A DNA stretch of 64,000 nucleotides, from positions 40,798 through 104,797 of the forward strand of contig FR888061.1 of NCBI GenBank assembly GCA_000431335.1, read 5' to 3'. Below, in pieces: positions 17,768-27,812 of this stretch. A model generated the notes under the pieces. That model was not told where the DNA came from. It searched no databases and worked only from the letters and a program-made list of their open reading frames with translations. Position numbers and translations under genes: made by a program. The stretch comes from Clostridium sp. CAG:343. GTDB taxonomy: Bacteria; Bacillota; Clostridia; TANB77; CAG-508. The first letter of the stretch is position 1; every line of letters starts with the position of its first letter.

Positions 17768-18489
17768 TATCTTTTACCTCCATTTCTTCTTTGTGGCTCT
17801 GCATTATATATTGGAATTGAAGCTATTACTGGTAATTTAAATTCCTTTTCTATCTCTTCTGCAGTTTTTACTGTTGTATCTAACATATTTGATACTAATA
17901 CATAAATTATTGATACAACTGCACCTATAAATGCAAATATTATTATATCTTTTTTATGATTTATATTTGATGGAGTATATGATATTTCGGCTTTATCTAC
18001 AACTTGTACATTTTCTATGCTATATATTTCTTTTACTTTTTCTGTAAATACTTTTGCTATTTCATTTGCTATTTTTACAGAATTTACTGGCTCTTTTGTT
18101 GTTACTGTTATTTTAATTATTTCTGTATCTTTTACAGAACTTACCGTTACATTATTTTTTAATTCATCTTCGCTTATTGTTGTTCCTAAATTTAAATTTG
18201 TTATTACTTGTCTTATTATATTTTTACTTTTTACTAGTTCGCTGTATGTTGATACTAATTTTGAATTTACTGTTATGTCTGTTGCTGTTGATGTTGTTAT
18301 TGTATTTGAATTTGATTGATTGTTGTTTTGTGATGCTAATATTAGTGTTGTTTCTGCACTATATAGTGGTACTTTAAATCCTACTGTATATATTACTCCA
18401 ATTCCCATAAATATTAGTATTATTAATATTATTTGTAATTTCTTAGTCCAAAATATCTTTAATAGTTCTTTTAAATCTATTTCTTCCAT
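17767..18489 (-). CDS. Chain-length determinant / kinase activator (Wzz/CapA/YveK type)
   Basis: Polysaccharide co-polymerase that anchors and activates the CpsD kinase. 240 aa with the two expected transmembrane helices (about 17-36 and 178-197) around an extracellular alpha/beta domain, and a C-terminal cytoplasmic tail. The opening EEIDLKELLKIFWTKKLQI is typical of the Wzz domain. A sigma-A promoter lies about 70 bases upstream. It is the first gene of the wzz-cpsD-cpsB(-glmM) unit. Confidence 0.92.
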   Translation of the reverse strand: MEEIDLKELLKIFWTKKLQIILIILIFMGIGVIYTVGFKVPLYSAETTLILASQNNNQSNSNTITTSTATDITVNSKLVSTYSELVKSKNIIRQVITNLNLGTTISEDELKNNVTVSSVKDTEIIKITVTTKEPVNSVKIANEIAKVFTEKVKEIYSIENVQVVDKAEISYTPSNINHKKDIIIFAFIGAVVSIIYVLVSNMLDTTVKTAEEIEKEFKLPVIASIPIYNAEPQRRNGGKR

Positions 18490-18555
18490 TTTTCCTCCCC
18501 TTTTATTCTGTTTGTTTTTTCTTTTGTTTTATTTTCTTCTTTTTTGCACTTCTAT

Positions 18556-18584
18556 AGTATACATTTAAGTTACTTTTTTTGCAA
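18556..18584 (-). promoter_or_regulatory. Sigma-A promoter of the wzz-cpsD-cpsB unit
   Basis: Minus-strand TTGCAA (RC of 18579-18584), a 17-base spacer and TATACT (RC of 18556-18561), about 67 bases before the wzz ATG. It allows the regulatory genes to be transcribed separately from the glycan genes upstream. Confidence 0.65.
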
Positions 18585-18605
18585 GATTTTTATTGTATTT
18601 TTGTC

Positions 18606-18636
18606 AAAAATTCAAGATATTTTCTAGACATCTTGA
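18606..18636 (-). terminator. Terminator after ugd
   Basis: Minus-strand TCAAGAT and ATCTTGA form a short stem with the loop GTCTAGAAAAT region, followed by ATTTTTG. It sits between the glycan operon and the wzz promoter. Confidence 0.5.
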
Positions 18637-18682
18637 TTTTGAATTTATTTACTATTACACCAATTACTAAGATATCTATTTC

Positions 18683-19855
18683 TTAATCTCTACTATATAA
18701 ATCACGTGTATATACTTTTTCTCTAACTTCAAATAATTGGTCTTCATAACGGTTAGCTATAATTACATCTGCTTTTTCCGCAAATTTTTTAAATTCTTTT
18801 ATAACTTTACATCCATCAAATTCTTCATCCTTCAATGTTGGTTCATAAATAATAATTTTAGTATTTTTCTCTTTTAATCTTGAAATTACTCCTTGAATTG
18901 CACTAAATCTAAAATTATCTGAATCTGCCTTCATAGTTAATCTATATATACCTACTACTTTTGGTGATTTTTTCATAACCATATCAGCTATATGTTTTTT
19001 TCGAGTTTCATTTGATCTAACAATAGCTCTAATTAGGTTTTGAGGTACATCATCAAAATTTGCTAATAATTGTTTTGTGTCTTTTGGTAAACAATATCCT
19101 CCATATCCAAAAGATGGATTGTTGTAATGTGTTCCTATTCTAGGATCTAAACATACTCCTTCTATAATATCTTTTGTATTTAAACCTTTTATTTCAGCAT
19201 AAGTATCAAGTTCATTAAAATAAGATACTCTTAATGCTAAATATGTGTTTGCGAATAATTTAACTGCTTCCGCTTCTGTTGAATTCATGTATTTTGTTTC
19301 AACATTTTCTTTTAATGCTCCATCTTTTAACAAATTCGCAAATTCTATTGCTCTTTCTGACTTTTCTCCAACTATTATTCTTGATGGATATAAATTGTCA
19401 TATAAAGCTTTACCTTCTCTTAAAAATTCTGGTGAAAACATTATATTTGTTATTCCATATTTTTTCTTTATTGACTCTACATATCCTACTGGTATAGTAG
19501 ATTTTATTACCATTGTTGTGTCTAGGTTCATTGAAATTACTTTTTCGATTATGTCCTCAACTGAACTTGTATCGAAATATTTTGTTTCATCATTATAATT
19601 TGTTGGTGTTGATATTATTATAAATTTTGCACCTTCAAATGCTTCTTTGTAGTCTAATGTTGCTTTTAAGTCTAATTTTTTGTTTGCAAGAAAGTCTTCT
19701 ATTTCTTTATCTCTAATTGGTGACTTTCCTGCATTTATCATGTCTACTTTTTCTTTTATTACATCTAATGCAATTACTTCATTTCTTTGGGCTAATAAAC
19801 ATGCTATTGATAGCCCTACATATCCTGTTCCTGCTACTGCTACCTTCATTTTCAT
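18683..19855 (-). CDS. ugd: UDP-glucose/UDP-sugar 6-dehydrogenase
   Basis: NAD-dependent enzyme that oxidises a UDP-hexose to the uronic acid, probably UDP-glucose to UDP-GlcA, for the surface glycan. 390 aa. The N-terminal Rossmann motif is [12 protein letters not shown], then [25 protein letters not shown], and the catalytic cysteine in [12 protein letters not shown]. The length fits the short Ugd class. galE upstream could supply a related UDP-hexose. It is the last gene before the terminator of the glycan operon. Confidence 0.93.
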   Translation of the reverse strand: MKMKVAVAGTGYVGLSIACLLAQRNEVIALDVIKEKVDMINAGKSPIRDKEIEDFLANKKLDLKATLDYKEAFEGAKFIIISTPTNYNDETKYFDTSSVEDIIEKVISMNLDTTMVIKSTIPVGYVESIKKKYGITNIMFSPEFLREGKALYDNLYPSRIIVGEKSERAIEFANLLKDGALKENVETKYMNSTEAEAVKLFANTYLALRVSYFNELDTYAEIKGLNTKDIIEGVCLDPRIGTHYNNPSFGYGGYCLPKDTKQLLANFDDVPQNLIRAIVRSNETRKKHIADMVMKKSPKVVGIYRLTMKADSDNFRFSAIQGVISRLKEKNTKIIIYEPTLKDEEFDGCKVIKEFKKFAEKADVIIANRYEDQLFEVREKVYTRDLYSRD

Positions 19856-19887
19856 TTTTTCCTTTCAATTTATTCTTCATATATAGA

Positions 19888-21201
19888 TTAAGAATTATCT
19901 CTTAAATTTATTAATTCTTTTATATTCTTTTTATAATAATATATAAGAATCGGTATAACTATCCAAACCGACAAACTTGTTGCAAGAGGTAATCCCACAT
20001 ACCCAAGCCTTCTAAACAACATAAGATTTAATAATGTATTTATGGCTACTGAAATAATACTAATTCCTATTACAAATCTACCTTTTTCTAGACAATATAA
20101 GGCTTTAATATACAAATCTCTTATGGATATTCCAGTAACTCCAATTACGTACATTTGTAAACATATTGATGTCTTATTAAGTGAATCCAAATCAAATGCT
20201 CCCCTATAATACACAATCTTTACTATATTTACAGAGAAGGTAATAAAAAATATGGTTATCGGAATATAAATTATTAATATAATTAATAAAGATTTTTTTA
20301 TTATCTTTTTAAAATTTATAAAATCCCTTTCTACAATCTTTTTAGATATTTTGGGGAATAATACGGTTAAAAAACCTGCTGCAATTATCAAAGTAACCGT
20401 TTTAATATTAGTTGCATAACTCAACGTAGATACAATACCTGTACCACTATTTGAAGCAAATATTTTATCTATCATCGAATTTATATCTGTAATTACACTA
20501 CTAAAAAAGATTGGTATCAAAATTTTTGAAAAAAGCCTAATCTCTTCTTTTTTTAATACTAATTGATACTTTAAATTCTTTTTAATACATAAAAAAACTA
20601 ATATTACTAAATATATAAAGTTAGCTAATAAATAACCATATGAAAGCCAATTACAATCAATATAAAAAGCTATTAATATTGTAATAATTTCTATAATATT
20701 GACTGTTAAATATGCTACCTGTGAAATAACATATGAATTTTTGCATCTTAAATATTCTGATAAAATGTTCGCAACTACTAAAAAAATAGTTCCAATTGTA
20801 ATAGGTATCAAAAAGTTTATTGTATATGTAATTTGTTCACTGTTGAATCCAGGTGCAAAAATCTTTATAATATTTTTTTCAAAAACTACCATAATAGCAA
20901 AAATAACAACTAAAATAACTAATATAAAATTTAGAAAAGTATTTGTATATTCATTTTCTCTCTTATACTTTTCGGATATATAATATCCTTTTGTAAAAGC
21001 TTGATATGAATATAATACCATTCCAACAATTATCATTGAAATTGAAATTGCCATTTGATATGCATCAGATATAACCGAAGTCCCATAATATTTGGCTAAA
21101 AATATATTTTTTATGAATCCTAAAAATTTAGCAACAAACATCAACAAAATAACTATAACTGTAGTTTTATAATTAAATATTTTTTTTAACAATTCTTTCA
21201 C
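19888..21201 (-). CDS. MurJ/MviN-family flippase, probably the Wzx of this locus
   Basis: Polytopic MOP-superfamily protein of about 437 aa with 12 or more hydrophobic segments. The MurJ-like signatures include FLGFIKNIFLAKYYGTS near the start and IIKIFAPGF after the fourth helix. Its place between a polymerase-like gene and ugd suggests it flips lipid-linked oligosaccharide across the membrane (Wzx role) rather than lipid II, but either is possible. I prefer the GTG start (21199-21201) because AAAAGGAG precedes it by 7 bases; the ATG 18 bases upstream overlaps this site. It overlaps the preceding gene by 29 bases. Confidence 0.82.
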   Translation of the reverse strand: MKELLKKIFNYKTTVIVILLMFVAKFLGFIKNIFLAKYYGTSVISDAYQMAISISMIIVGMVLYSYQAFTKGYYISEKYKRENEYTNTFLNFILVILVVIFAIMVVFEKNIIKIFAPGFNSEQITYTINFLIPITIGTIFLVVANILSEYLRCKNSYVISQVAYLTVNIIEIITILIAFYIDCNWLSYGYLLANFIYLVILVFLCIKKNLKYQLVLKKEEIRLFSKILIPIFFSSVITDINSMIDKIFASNSGTGIVSTLSYATNIKTVTLIIAAGFLTVLFPKISKKIVERDFINFKKIIKKSLLIILIIYIPITIFFITFSVNIVKIVYYRGAFDLDSLNKTSICLQMYVIGVTGISIRDLYIKALYCLEKGRFVIGISIISVAINTLLNLMLFRRLGYVGLPLATSLSVWIVIPILIYYYKKNIKELINLRDNS

Positions 21202-22489
21202 ATTTTCGCTCCTTTTCATTTCGTGGAATTACAAATTTCATTATCAAACACAATAATATAAATCCATGAGTTAACAGCACTGTAAAAAATGATGAACTCA
21301 TAAATATATATGAAACATTAACCATAATTGTTAATAAATAAAAGGGATTTATACCTTCAGCACAATAATCCAAAAAACGTAATAATACACAAATTAACAT
21401 TGGCATTATAAACATTCCCATTGAACCTAAATTCATAAAAGCATCTGAAAACAACCCATTATTTGCTAACATTTCTGGTGTATTAAAGTAAACTGAGCTT
21501 ATTATTTTTTGGATTTGATCAGTATATGGAGATTCAAACCCTAATTTTCCCATAAATGATTGTCTAAATAAATCAATTTCATGATTTGAGAAAAAGTCAA
21601 AGTAATATTGATTTAAAAGAGCGGGTACAAAAAATAACCTTCTAACAAAATAATTATAAATATTAGCCGACTTTAAAAAATTAAATTCAATAAATCCTAA
21701 AAAATTAATTGCAACCAATCCAGATAATATATAATATTTAATATTTCCACTTTTAAACAGGTCCACATCTTTTTTATTATATAAAAATTTTACTATCCCA
21801 TATGCAATAATTATCGAAAACAAAGTTGATTTACTTCCATCAGCGCAAAAAGCCATTAATTGAATCATTGCAGATAACATATATGCAACCCTTTTTTTAT
21901 TATTAAATAAATAAATAAATAATAATGGATTAATAACTTTAAATGCTGCAAATAAATATGCTAAAACCAAAGGAACCCTTGCATTAAAATAGTTATTTCT
22001 TAAATCATAGACATTATCAAATTTTAAATTAATTCCAGTATACTTAAATAAAATTATTCCCACTATTATAAATTCAATCAATATCAAAACATACATACTT
22101 ATTAAACTATTTTTTGTTTTAGCTTTATTCGCTTTAAAGTGGAATTTGTTAAAATAATTTATAAATAATATCATTATAATCCAATATAATACTTGTAAAA
22201 GCAAATATTTTTCACTAATAGGCATAAATATATATGTAATAATTGATGGAATAAAATTTACCAATACTAAAACATATACAACTAACTTGCTATAATTATC
22301 TGTTGTCTGCTTTACTACAAAAATAAATGCTACGGTTAACAATGTAATACCTATCACGCATGACATAATTGTCATTTTATTTTCAAATCCATAATATCCA
22401 TAGACATCTGTCAAATATTTATCAAAACAATAAAATAGCATGTATATATATGTAATATATAAAATAAAATACTTCGTTATTTTTTTCAT
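21173..22489 (-). CDS. Polysaccharide polymerase-like membrane protein (Wzy/EpsG type)
   Basis: 438 aa with about 11 transmembrane segments and few conserved motifs, as is normal for Wzy-type polymerases. A charged periplasmic loop lies around FFDFFSNHEIDLFRQSFMG (part). The central GSKSTLFS segment resembles one seen in O-antigen polymerases. Its location next to a Wzx-like gene and glycosyltransferases supports joining of repeat units on undecaprenyl diphosphate. The start overlaps the previous stop in an ATGA arrangement. Confidence 0.7.
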   Translation of the reverse strand: MKKITKYFILYITYIYMLFYCFDKYLTDVYGYYGFENKMTIMSCVIGITLLTVAFIFVVKQTTDNYSKLVVYVLVLVNFIPSIITYIFMPISEKYLLLQVLYWIIMILFINYFNKFHFKANKAKTKNSLISMYVLILIEFIIVGIILFKYTGINLKFDNVYDLRNNYFNARVPLVLAYLFAAFKVINPLLFIYLFNNKKRVAYMLSAMIQLMAFCADGSKSTLFSIIIAYGIVKFLYNKKDVDLFKSGNIKYYILSGLVAINFLGFIEFNFLKSANIYNYFVRRLFFVPALLNQYYFDFFSNHEIDLFRQSFMGKLGFESPYTDQIQKIISSVYFNTPEMLANNGLFSDAFMNLGSMGMFIMPMLICVLLRFLDYCAEGINPFYLLTIMVNVSYIFMSSSFFTVLLTHGFILLCLIMKFVIPRNEKERKCERIVKKNI

Positions 22490-23376
22490 GATTTTACACC
22501 TTTTCTTATTATTTGTTTATACAAACAGTAATTTTTCTTTTGTATATATTCCTTACCATCTTCGTACACACTTAACGCTTCAAACAGATAAATATCCAAG
22601 AAATTAATTTTAGCATAATTTTTTTTATTAGTACAATACTTAAATAGCTTTCTAAATTTCTTTTTGTTATTTTGAAATCTTGGATTTCTATCTACAATTT
22701 CTTTTTCATACAAATGATTATTTTCATCAAAAATTTTAACTTTTTTCTTTAAAGTGTATATATTTTTATAACAAGATAATATATTTCTCAATTCATAGGT
22801 TATACAATGAAACAATGTTATTTTATGAGGCTTTTTTCCCAATCCTAATAGTAGTATTTTTGCTCCTCTTTTTATAGATTTATAATATGGAGAATTTTCA
22901 TCAAAATAATAATAACTATCAATATGTGATAATAACAAATCATTTGAACTTTTCCCAATTCCAATCATTGAAAAATTTGTATCTAAACTTCTAATTATAT
23001 TATATTTAGTTCTAAAGACTTCCGATAAAACCCCTGCACATGAGTTATCATTATAATGAAATTCATTTTTATTTTCAGAAAATGCAGGCATCAAAATTGT
23101 ACCATTATCACCAATTATTTCATATATTGTATCAATTACGTCTTCTGGTTTTCCCTTAAATCCTATAAATGCTCTCCATGCGGAATGCACAATAACAATG
23201 TCACCCTTTTCTAATCCTAGTCCTTCTAATATATTTTTTAATTCAAATTTATCAAATGATTTCATGTTGATTTTTTTTAGTATTCTATATTTTTTTCTAT
23301 TTAACGCATCTGAAATTGTTTCATTGTCTTTTACTCCAATAATATATCTAATGAAAAGTCTAATTTTTTCTTTCAT
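22486..23376 (-). CDS. AAC(3)-like acyltransferase in the glycan locus
   Basis: 296 aa with the aminoglycoside 3-N-acetyltransferase (antibiotic_NAT, YokD-like) fold: GLEKGDIVIVHSAWRAFIGF at about 47-66, GTILMPAFSE, and ILLLGLGKKPHKITLFHCITYEL, where the conserved His sits. The C-terminal 80 residues are basic and diverge. In this position it more likely acylates an amino sugar of the glycan than an antibiotic. I prefer ATG at 23374-23376, 6 bases after AGGGGG; a GTG at 23403 would overlap the upstream gene. Resistance function is not supported by anything seen here. Confidence 0.78.
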   Translation of the reverse strand: MKEKIRLFIRYIIGVKDNETISDALNRKKYRILKKINMKSFDKFELKNILEGLGLEKGDIVIVHSAWRAFIGFKGKPEDVIDTIYEIIGDNGTILMPAFSENKNEFHYNDNSCAGVLSEVFRTKYNIIRSLDTNFSMIGIGKSSNDLLLSHIDSYYYFDENSPYYKSIKRGAKILLLGLGKKPHKITLFHCITYELRNILSCYKNIYTLKKKVKIFDENNHLYEKEIVDRNPRFQNNKKKFRKLFKYCTNKKNYAKINFLDIYLFEALSVYEDGKEYIQKKNYCLYKQIIRKGVKS

Positions 23377-23386
23377 TTTCATCCCC

Positions 23387-24151
23387 CTACTTTTTTGATC
23401 CACAAAGCATCTTTAAATAAGCTTTTATAATCGAATTTCCATAGAACTTCCTTCTTTTTATAGCATTTTGTAAGCAAAGTACTTTATAAAACCTAGGAGA
23501 TATTTTTTTATATAAATATCCTTGATCCTCTAAATATTTGTCAATAGTCACCTGCTCCCAGGTAGATTCCCTTTCTTCTGTTAGCGTAGCAATGTATTCT
23601 GGAATTGCATAAATATTTAGTTTTTTATTTAGACATTCTGTAAGAAATAAATTATCTTCTCCATGACAATGTTCAGTTCCACCACCAAAACATTGATTAA
23701 AGTATATACCATTTTCCTTAATACTTTTTAATTTTACAGCTATTCTTGCTGTTCCATATCTCATATAATTGAAATAATTAATTTTGCATTTTTTCTTAAT
23801 AATATATCGTCTAGGATTTTTTTCTATTAAATTAAAAATAAGAACATCTGCTTTAGGATTTTCGTTAAATGCTTTCTCGACTATTTCCACATAATTGTCT
23901 TTATATATCATATCATCATCAGCGAATAGACATATATCTCCTGTCGCTCTCATTAGTGCATTATTTCTATTTAAACCTACACCTTTTTCATTAAAATTCA
24001 AATATGTAATATCATGCTCATTATATTTAAATTTTTCAACTCCATTGCAGTTACATTGATTTCCTATTATTGCGTTTGATTTTATGTTCATTTTTTTTAA
24101 CAATGTATGATTTTTTTGATACATTGTTGCAACTAAAACTTGAATTTTCAT
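23387..24151 (-). CDS. Family 2 glycosyltransferase
   Basis: Cytoplasmic GT-A enzyme of 254 aa that probably adds one sugar to the lipid-linked glycan. It opens MKIQVLVATMYQKN; GVGLNRNNALMRATGDICLFADDDM (part) contains the metal-binding DDD at about 77-79, and an acidic GGGTEHCHGEDNLFL segment (about 157-170) supplies the likely catalytic ED. There are no transmembrane helices. It lies between two other glycan genes on the same strand. Confidence 0.85.
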   Translation of the reverse strand: MKIQVLVATMYQKNHTLLKKMNIKSNAIIGNQCNCNGVEKFKYNEHDITYLNFNEKGVGLNRNNALMRATGDICLFADDDMIYKDNYVEIVEKAFNENPKADVLIFNLIEKNPRRYIIKKKCKINYFNYMRYGTARIAVKLKSIKENGIYFNQCFGGGTEHCHGEDNLFLTECLNKKLNIYAIPEYIATLTEERESTWEQVTIDKYLEDQGYLYKKISPRFYKVLCLQNAIKRRKFYGNSIIKAYLKMLCGSKK

Positions 24152-24178
24152 TTGACTAACATATCCTTTATAATTTTT

Positions 24179-25342
24179 TTATCTAGTACTTTCAGCTTTT
24201 TCCCAAAATGGTTTTGCTTTTCCAGTTATAATATTTTTTACTCCCACTATTTGAGCAAAAACAGTCATACAATAATAATAAACCATATTTAAAACCTTAT
24301 TATCTATATTAAATAGCATTTTTGCTAACGCTAAAGCATATATAAACACTTGTATAATAAACGCTAACAAATAAATAGTTTCATTTGCCATCAGCATTCC
24401 ACTCATAAAAAATGCTATAACATGCATAATCCATAATAAATATCTACATGTTCTGTGTCCTAGATAGAAATATGTAAACCATTTATATTTAAATATATTC
24501 AAAATTTTTATATTCGGTAGTATCGCGGATAAAATAATTCTATTCATTCTAACTTTTCGTTTAAATTCATCATTATTGTTTTCTCCAGCCTTTTCATATG
24601 CAATTGCATCACTATTAACTATCGCTCTCCTACCATTAAGTGCATAATATAAAGGCATTGAACTATCATGACATTGTATAGGATTAAAGTCTACATATTC
24701 TTTCGTTCGGCATGCATATAATGCCCCATTGCCAGCAGTAATTGTTTGAAATTTTGACTCAATATGTCTTATTTTTAAGTCTAAATTCCAATATGTACTT
24801 TCTGATTTACTGGTTTCATTATCATCAGAATTACAATATCTCAAATCACCTGCCACATATGCGATATTACTATTAGTAAAGGATGCCACTATTTCTTTAA
24901 TAGCATTTCTCTTTAAAATAGAATTTGCATCCGTCATAATCAAAATTTCGCCTTTTGCAATTTTGGCAGCTTCATTTTGAGCATTAGTTTTTCCTTTTCT
25001 TATTTTTACCTTATACAATTTTATCTTATATTTTTTATTATCTTCAATAAACTTTTCAACAATCTTGTTAGTATTATCATCACTATTATCTGACGATACC
25101 AATATTTCTAATAACTCTTTAGGATAATCTAAATTAATTGCATTTTCTAATTTCTTTTCAATAACCTTTTCCTCATTATGTGCAACTATCATTAAAGTAA
25201 CCTGTGGTTTATAATTATAATCTTTGGTTAGTTCCTTGGGTTTCAGAATTTTATCAAGTACAACTACAGAAATATAGTATCCTATATTAGCCCAAAAAAT
25301 AATAAACACTGAAATCCAAAATATAATTTTTAAACAACTCAT
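24179..25342 (-). CDS. Membrane-associated family 2 glycosyltransferase
   Basis: 387 aa with an N-terminal helix (about 3-27), a GT2 catalytic domain (LMIVAHNEEKVIEKKL, VSSDNSDDNT, MTDANSILKR with the DxD-like metal site) and two or three C-terminal helices (about 290-365). The acceptor region has KRKVRMNRI where processive enzymes carry QxxRW, so non-processive transfer is more likely. It starts 5 bases after the acetyltransferase stop. Confidence 0.86.
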   Translation of the reverse strand: MSCLKIIFWISVFIIFWANIGYYISVVVLDKILKPKELTKDYNYKPQVTLMIVAHNEEKVIEKKLENAINLDYPKELLEILVSSDNSDDNTNKIVEKFIEDNKKYKIKLYKVKIRKGKTNAQNEAAKIAKGEILIMTDANSILKRNAIKEIVASFTNSNIAYVAGDLRYCNSDDNETSKSESTYWNLDLKIRHIESKFQTITAGNGALYACRTKEYVDFNPIQCHDSSMPLYYALNGRRAIVNSDAIAYEKAGENNNDEFKRKVRMNRIILSAILPNIKILNIFKYKWFTYFYLGHRTCRYLLWIMHVIAFFMSGMLMANETIYLLAFIIQVFIYALALAKMLFNIDNKVLNMVYYYCMTVFAQIVGVKNIITGKAKPFWEKAESTR

Positions 25343-25347
25343 TAGTA

Positions 25348-25998
25348 CTAATTTTCCCCTTTTTCTTTTATCTTTTTAACAGGCACCCCAACATAAATGC
25401 CTTTTTCTTTTATCTCTTTCACAATAACAGCTCCTGCACCTATAACACAATTATCACAAATATCTATATTGTTCTTCACAACTGCACCTGAACCAATGTG
25501 AGTTAATTCTCCAACTTTTACCGTTCCTGATAATGTTGCATTTGGAGATACATGCACATAATCTTCCAGAATATTGTCATGTTCTATAATTGCTGCTGTA
25601 TTAATAATACAATGTTTTCCTATCTTGGCTGATGTATTAATACATGTATTTGCTAAAACAACACTGCCCTTTCCAATTTCTACATCTAATGCTATTTGAC
25701 TACTTGGATCTATAGCAGTATAAAATTTTATCATTCCTTCATATTGTTTAGCAATTTTTTTTCTTGTATCATTATTTCCTATACCTATTATAAATTCTAA
25801 ATCCGGATATATTTGATTTAAATTCAAAACATCATTTATTTTTCCAATCACCTTATATTTTCTTTCTTTTATGATTATAGTTCCTATTTCTATATTGTCA
25901 TCTAAAAATCCTTTTACATTATCTCCTGATTTATAAATAATATTTGCTATAGCTTTTGCATGTCCTCCAGCTCCTATTATGGCTACATCTTTAGACAT
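25348..25998 (-). CDS. pglD: Sugar N/O-acetyltransferase (PglD/NeuD type)
   Basis: 216 aa. The N-terminal pyridoxal-like Rossmann part has the PglD/NeuD signature VAIIGAGGHAKAIANI and GFLDDN. The C-terminal left-handed beta-helix consists of hexapeptide repeats, with the catalytic His region IIEHDNILEDYVHVSPNA. The expected reaction is acetyl-CoA-dependent acetylation of the 4-amino group of UDP-4-amino-6-deoxy-GlcNAc to UDP-diNAcBac. It overlaps the sugar-phosphate transferase gene by 8 bases and belongs to a four-gene Pgl-like set. Confidence 0.88.
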   Translation of the reverse strand: MSKDVAIIGAGGHAKAIANIIYKSGDNVKGFLDDNIEIGTIIIKERKYKVIGKINDVLNLNQIYPDLEFIIGIGNNDTRKKIAKQYEGMIKFYTAIDPSSQIALDVEIGKGSVVLANTCINTSAKIGKHCIINTAAIIEHDNILEDYVHVSPNATLSGTVKVGELTHIGSGAVVKNNIDICDNCVIGAGAVIVKEIKEKGIYVGVPVKKIKEKGEN

Positions 25999-26620
25999 TT
26001 ATTTTCTCCTTATTTTCTTTACTTCCCTGAAATTTTTCCATTGTTGCACTATTTTCTTGTGATATTCCTTCTCTTTTAAAGACTTTTCCTACTGTTTTTA
26101 ATATTATTTTAGTGTCTCCTATAAAAGTAATTTTGTTTACATATTTTAAATCATCTTTAAATTTCTCTTCCCAAGAAATTGAGTTTCTACCATTTACCTG
26201 TGCCAATCCTGTAAGCCCAGGTCTAACATCATGTCTATGTTTTTGTTCTTCATTATATAATGGTAAATATCCTACTAGTAATGGCCTTGGACCTACTATT
26301 GCCATATCTCCTTTTATTATATTTACTAACTCTGGTAATTCATCTAAACTTGTACTTCTAAGTAACTTCCCAAATTTATTTAAACGCTCTGAATCTGGCA
26401 AAAGATTTCCATTTTCATCTTTTTTATCAGTCATTGTTCTAAACTTATATAATGTAAATATTTTTTCATTTTTACCTGGACGTTGCTGCTTAAATATCAC
26501 CGGTGTTCCTAATTTTATTCTAACTAAAATAGCTATAATAAGCATTACAGGCGATAACAAAATTAGTGCTAACAAGCTTAATGTAAAATCTAAAAATCTT
26601 TTTATATAATTTTTATACAT
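25991..26620 (-). CDS. pglC: Undecaprenyl-phosphate sugar-1-phosphate transferase (PglC/EpsL type)
   Basis: Initiating monotopic phosphoglycosyl transferase that loads the first sugar-1-P onto undecaprenyl phosphate. 209 aa. One N-terminal membrane segment (about 9-31) is followed by KFRTMTDKKDENGN, LLRSTSLDELPELVNI with the catalytic Asp-Glu dyad, GDMAIVGPRPL and RPGLTGLAQVNGRN. The short form without the large N-terminal CapD-like extension is the PglC class, fitting UDP-diNAcBac as donor. Confidence 0.92.
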   Translation of the reverse strand: MYKNYIKRFLDFTLSLLALILLSPVMLIIAILVRIKLGTPVIFKQQRPGKNEKIFTLYKFRTMTDKKDENGNLLPDSERLNKFGKLLRSTSLDELPELVNIIKGDMAIVGPRPLLVGYLPLYNEEQKHRHDVRPGLTGLAQVNGRNSISWEEKFKDDLKYVNKITFIGDTKIILKTVGKVFKREGISQENSATMEKFQGSKENKEKINV

Positions 26621-26641
26621 AACAATTCCTCTTCTTAAAAT

Positions 26642-27769
26642 TTACTTCCATAAGTTATTAATAATTTCTATAATTTTATCTTGTTCTTCTTTTGTCATTT
26701 TTGTATCTGAAGGTAGGCAAACGCCTCTTTTAAACAAGTCTTCTGAGACTGCTTTGTTTTCTACTTTTATAAAATCATATTGTTTAAAAACTGGTTGCAT
26801 ATGCATTGGCTTCCATACTGGTCTTGATTCTATATTTTCTTTTTCTAATGTTTCCATTATATCTAATGGCTTTACTTTCGAATTTTCTTTTAATGTAATT
26901 ACTGATAACCAATGATTTGGTTTTGTATCTGCTAATATTGGTTGCATTTCTATATCGCTTATTTCTTTAAATCCTTCTTTGTATCTGTTATATATGTTTG
27001 TTTTTTGCTTTATTCTTAAATCTAATACCTTTAATTGTCCTCTACCAATTCCAGCTACTATATTGCTCATTCTATAGTTATACCCTATTTCTTCGTGTTC
27101 ATAATGTCTTGCTTTTTCTCTAGATTGAGTTGCCCAAAATCTTACTTTAGCAATTCTTTCTTCATCTTCTGATACTAGCATTCCTCCACCGCTTGTTGTT
27201 ATTATTTTGTTTCCATTAAATGAGTATATTCCATACTTTCCAAACGTTCCAGTTTGTTTTCCTTTATATGTTGCTCCTAAACTTTCTGCTGCATCTTCTA
27301 CTAAAGGAACTTTATGTTTGTCACATATTTCTTTTATTTTGTCTATTTTTGCTGGTGTCCCATATAAATGAACCACTATTACTGCTTTTGGATGTGGATA
27401 TTTTTCAAATGCTTTTTCTAATGCTTTTGGATCCATATTCCATGTCTCTTTTTCGCTATCTATAAATACTGGCGTTGCATCTTGATATATTATTGGATTT
27501 GCAGTTGCTGAAAATGTTAAGCTTGAACAAAATACTATATCTCCTTTTTTTACTTCTAATGCTTTAAATGCCATATGTATTGCTGCCGTTCCTGCTGATA
27601 AGGCTGCTGCATGTTTTATTCCTACATATTCTGCTAATTCCTCTTCAAATTTGTTTACATTTTCTCCTAATGGTGCAATCCAATTAGTGTCAAATGCTTC
27701 TTTTACATATTCTCTTTCATATCCTTCATCAGACATATGTGGTGATGCTAAAAAAATTCTCTCTTTCAA
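26642..27769 (-). CDS. pglE: PLP-dependent sugar aminotransferase (PglE, DegT/DnrJ/EryC1/StrS)
   Basis: 375 aa enzyme that transfers an amino group to a 4-keto-6-deoxy UDP-sugar. Hallmarks are FLASPHMSDEGYE, SAGTAAIHMAFKAL, VEDAAESLGA, the PLP lysine in FNGNKIITTSGGGMLV, and EIGYNYRMSNI. The opening NWIAPLGENV is characteristic of the PglE/LegC subgroup. The start is TTG preceded by GAAAGGAAGG. It lies between pglF and pglC. Confidence 0.92.
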   Translation of the reverse strand: MKERIFLASPHMSDEGYEREYVKEAFDTNWIAPLGENVNKFEEELAEYVGIKHAAALSAGTAAIHMAFKALEVKKGDIVFCSSLTFSATANPIIYQDATPVFIDSEKETWNMDPKALEKAFEKYPHPKAVIVVHLYGTPAKIDKIKEICDKHKVPLVEDAAESLGATYKGKQTGTFGKYGIYSFNGNKIITTSGGGMLVSEDEERIAKVRFWATQSREKARHYEHEEIGYNYRMSNIVAGIGRGQLKVLDLRIKQKTNIYNRYKEGFKEISDIEMQPILADTKPNHWLSVITLKENSKVKPLDIMETLEKENIESRPVWKPMHMQPVFKQYDFIKVENKAVSEDLFKRGVCLPSDTKMTKEEQDKIIEIINNLWK

Positions 27770-27812
27770 TTATATTTTCCTTCTTTCCTTTTCATTTATG
27801 TTAAAAGCTCTT

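Noticed and set aside
22486..23376. Aminoglycoside resistance gene.
   Set aside because: Only the fold resembles AAC(3); operon context and diverged C-terminus fit glycan modification, and no mobile element or other resistance gene flanks it.
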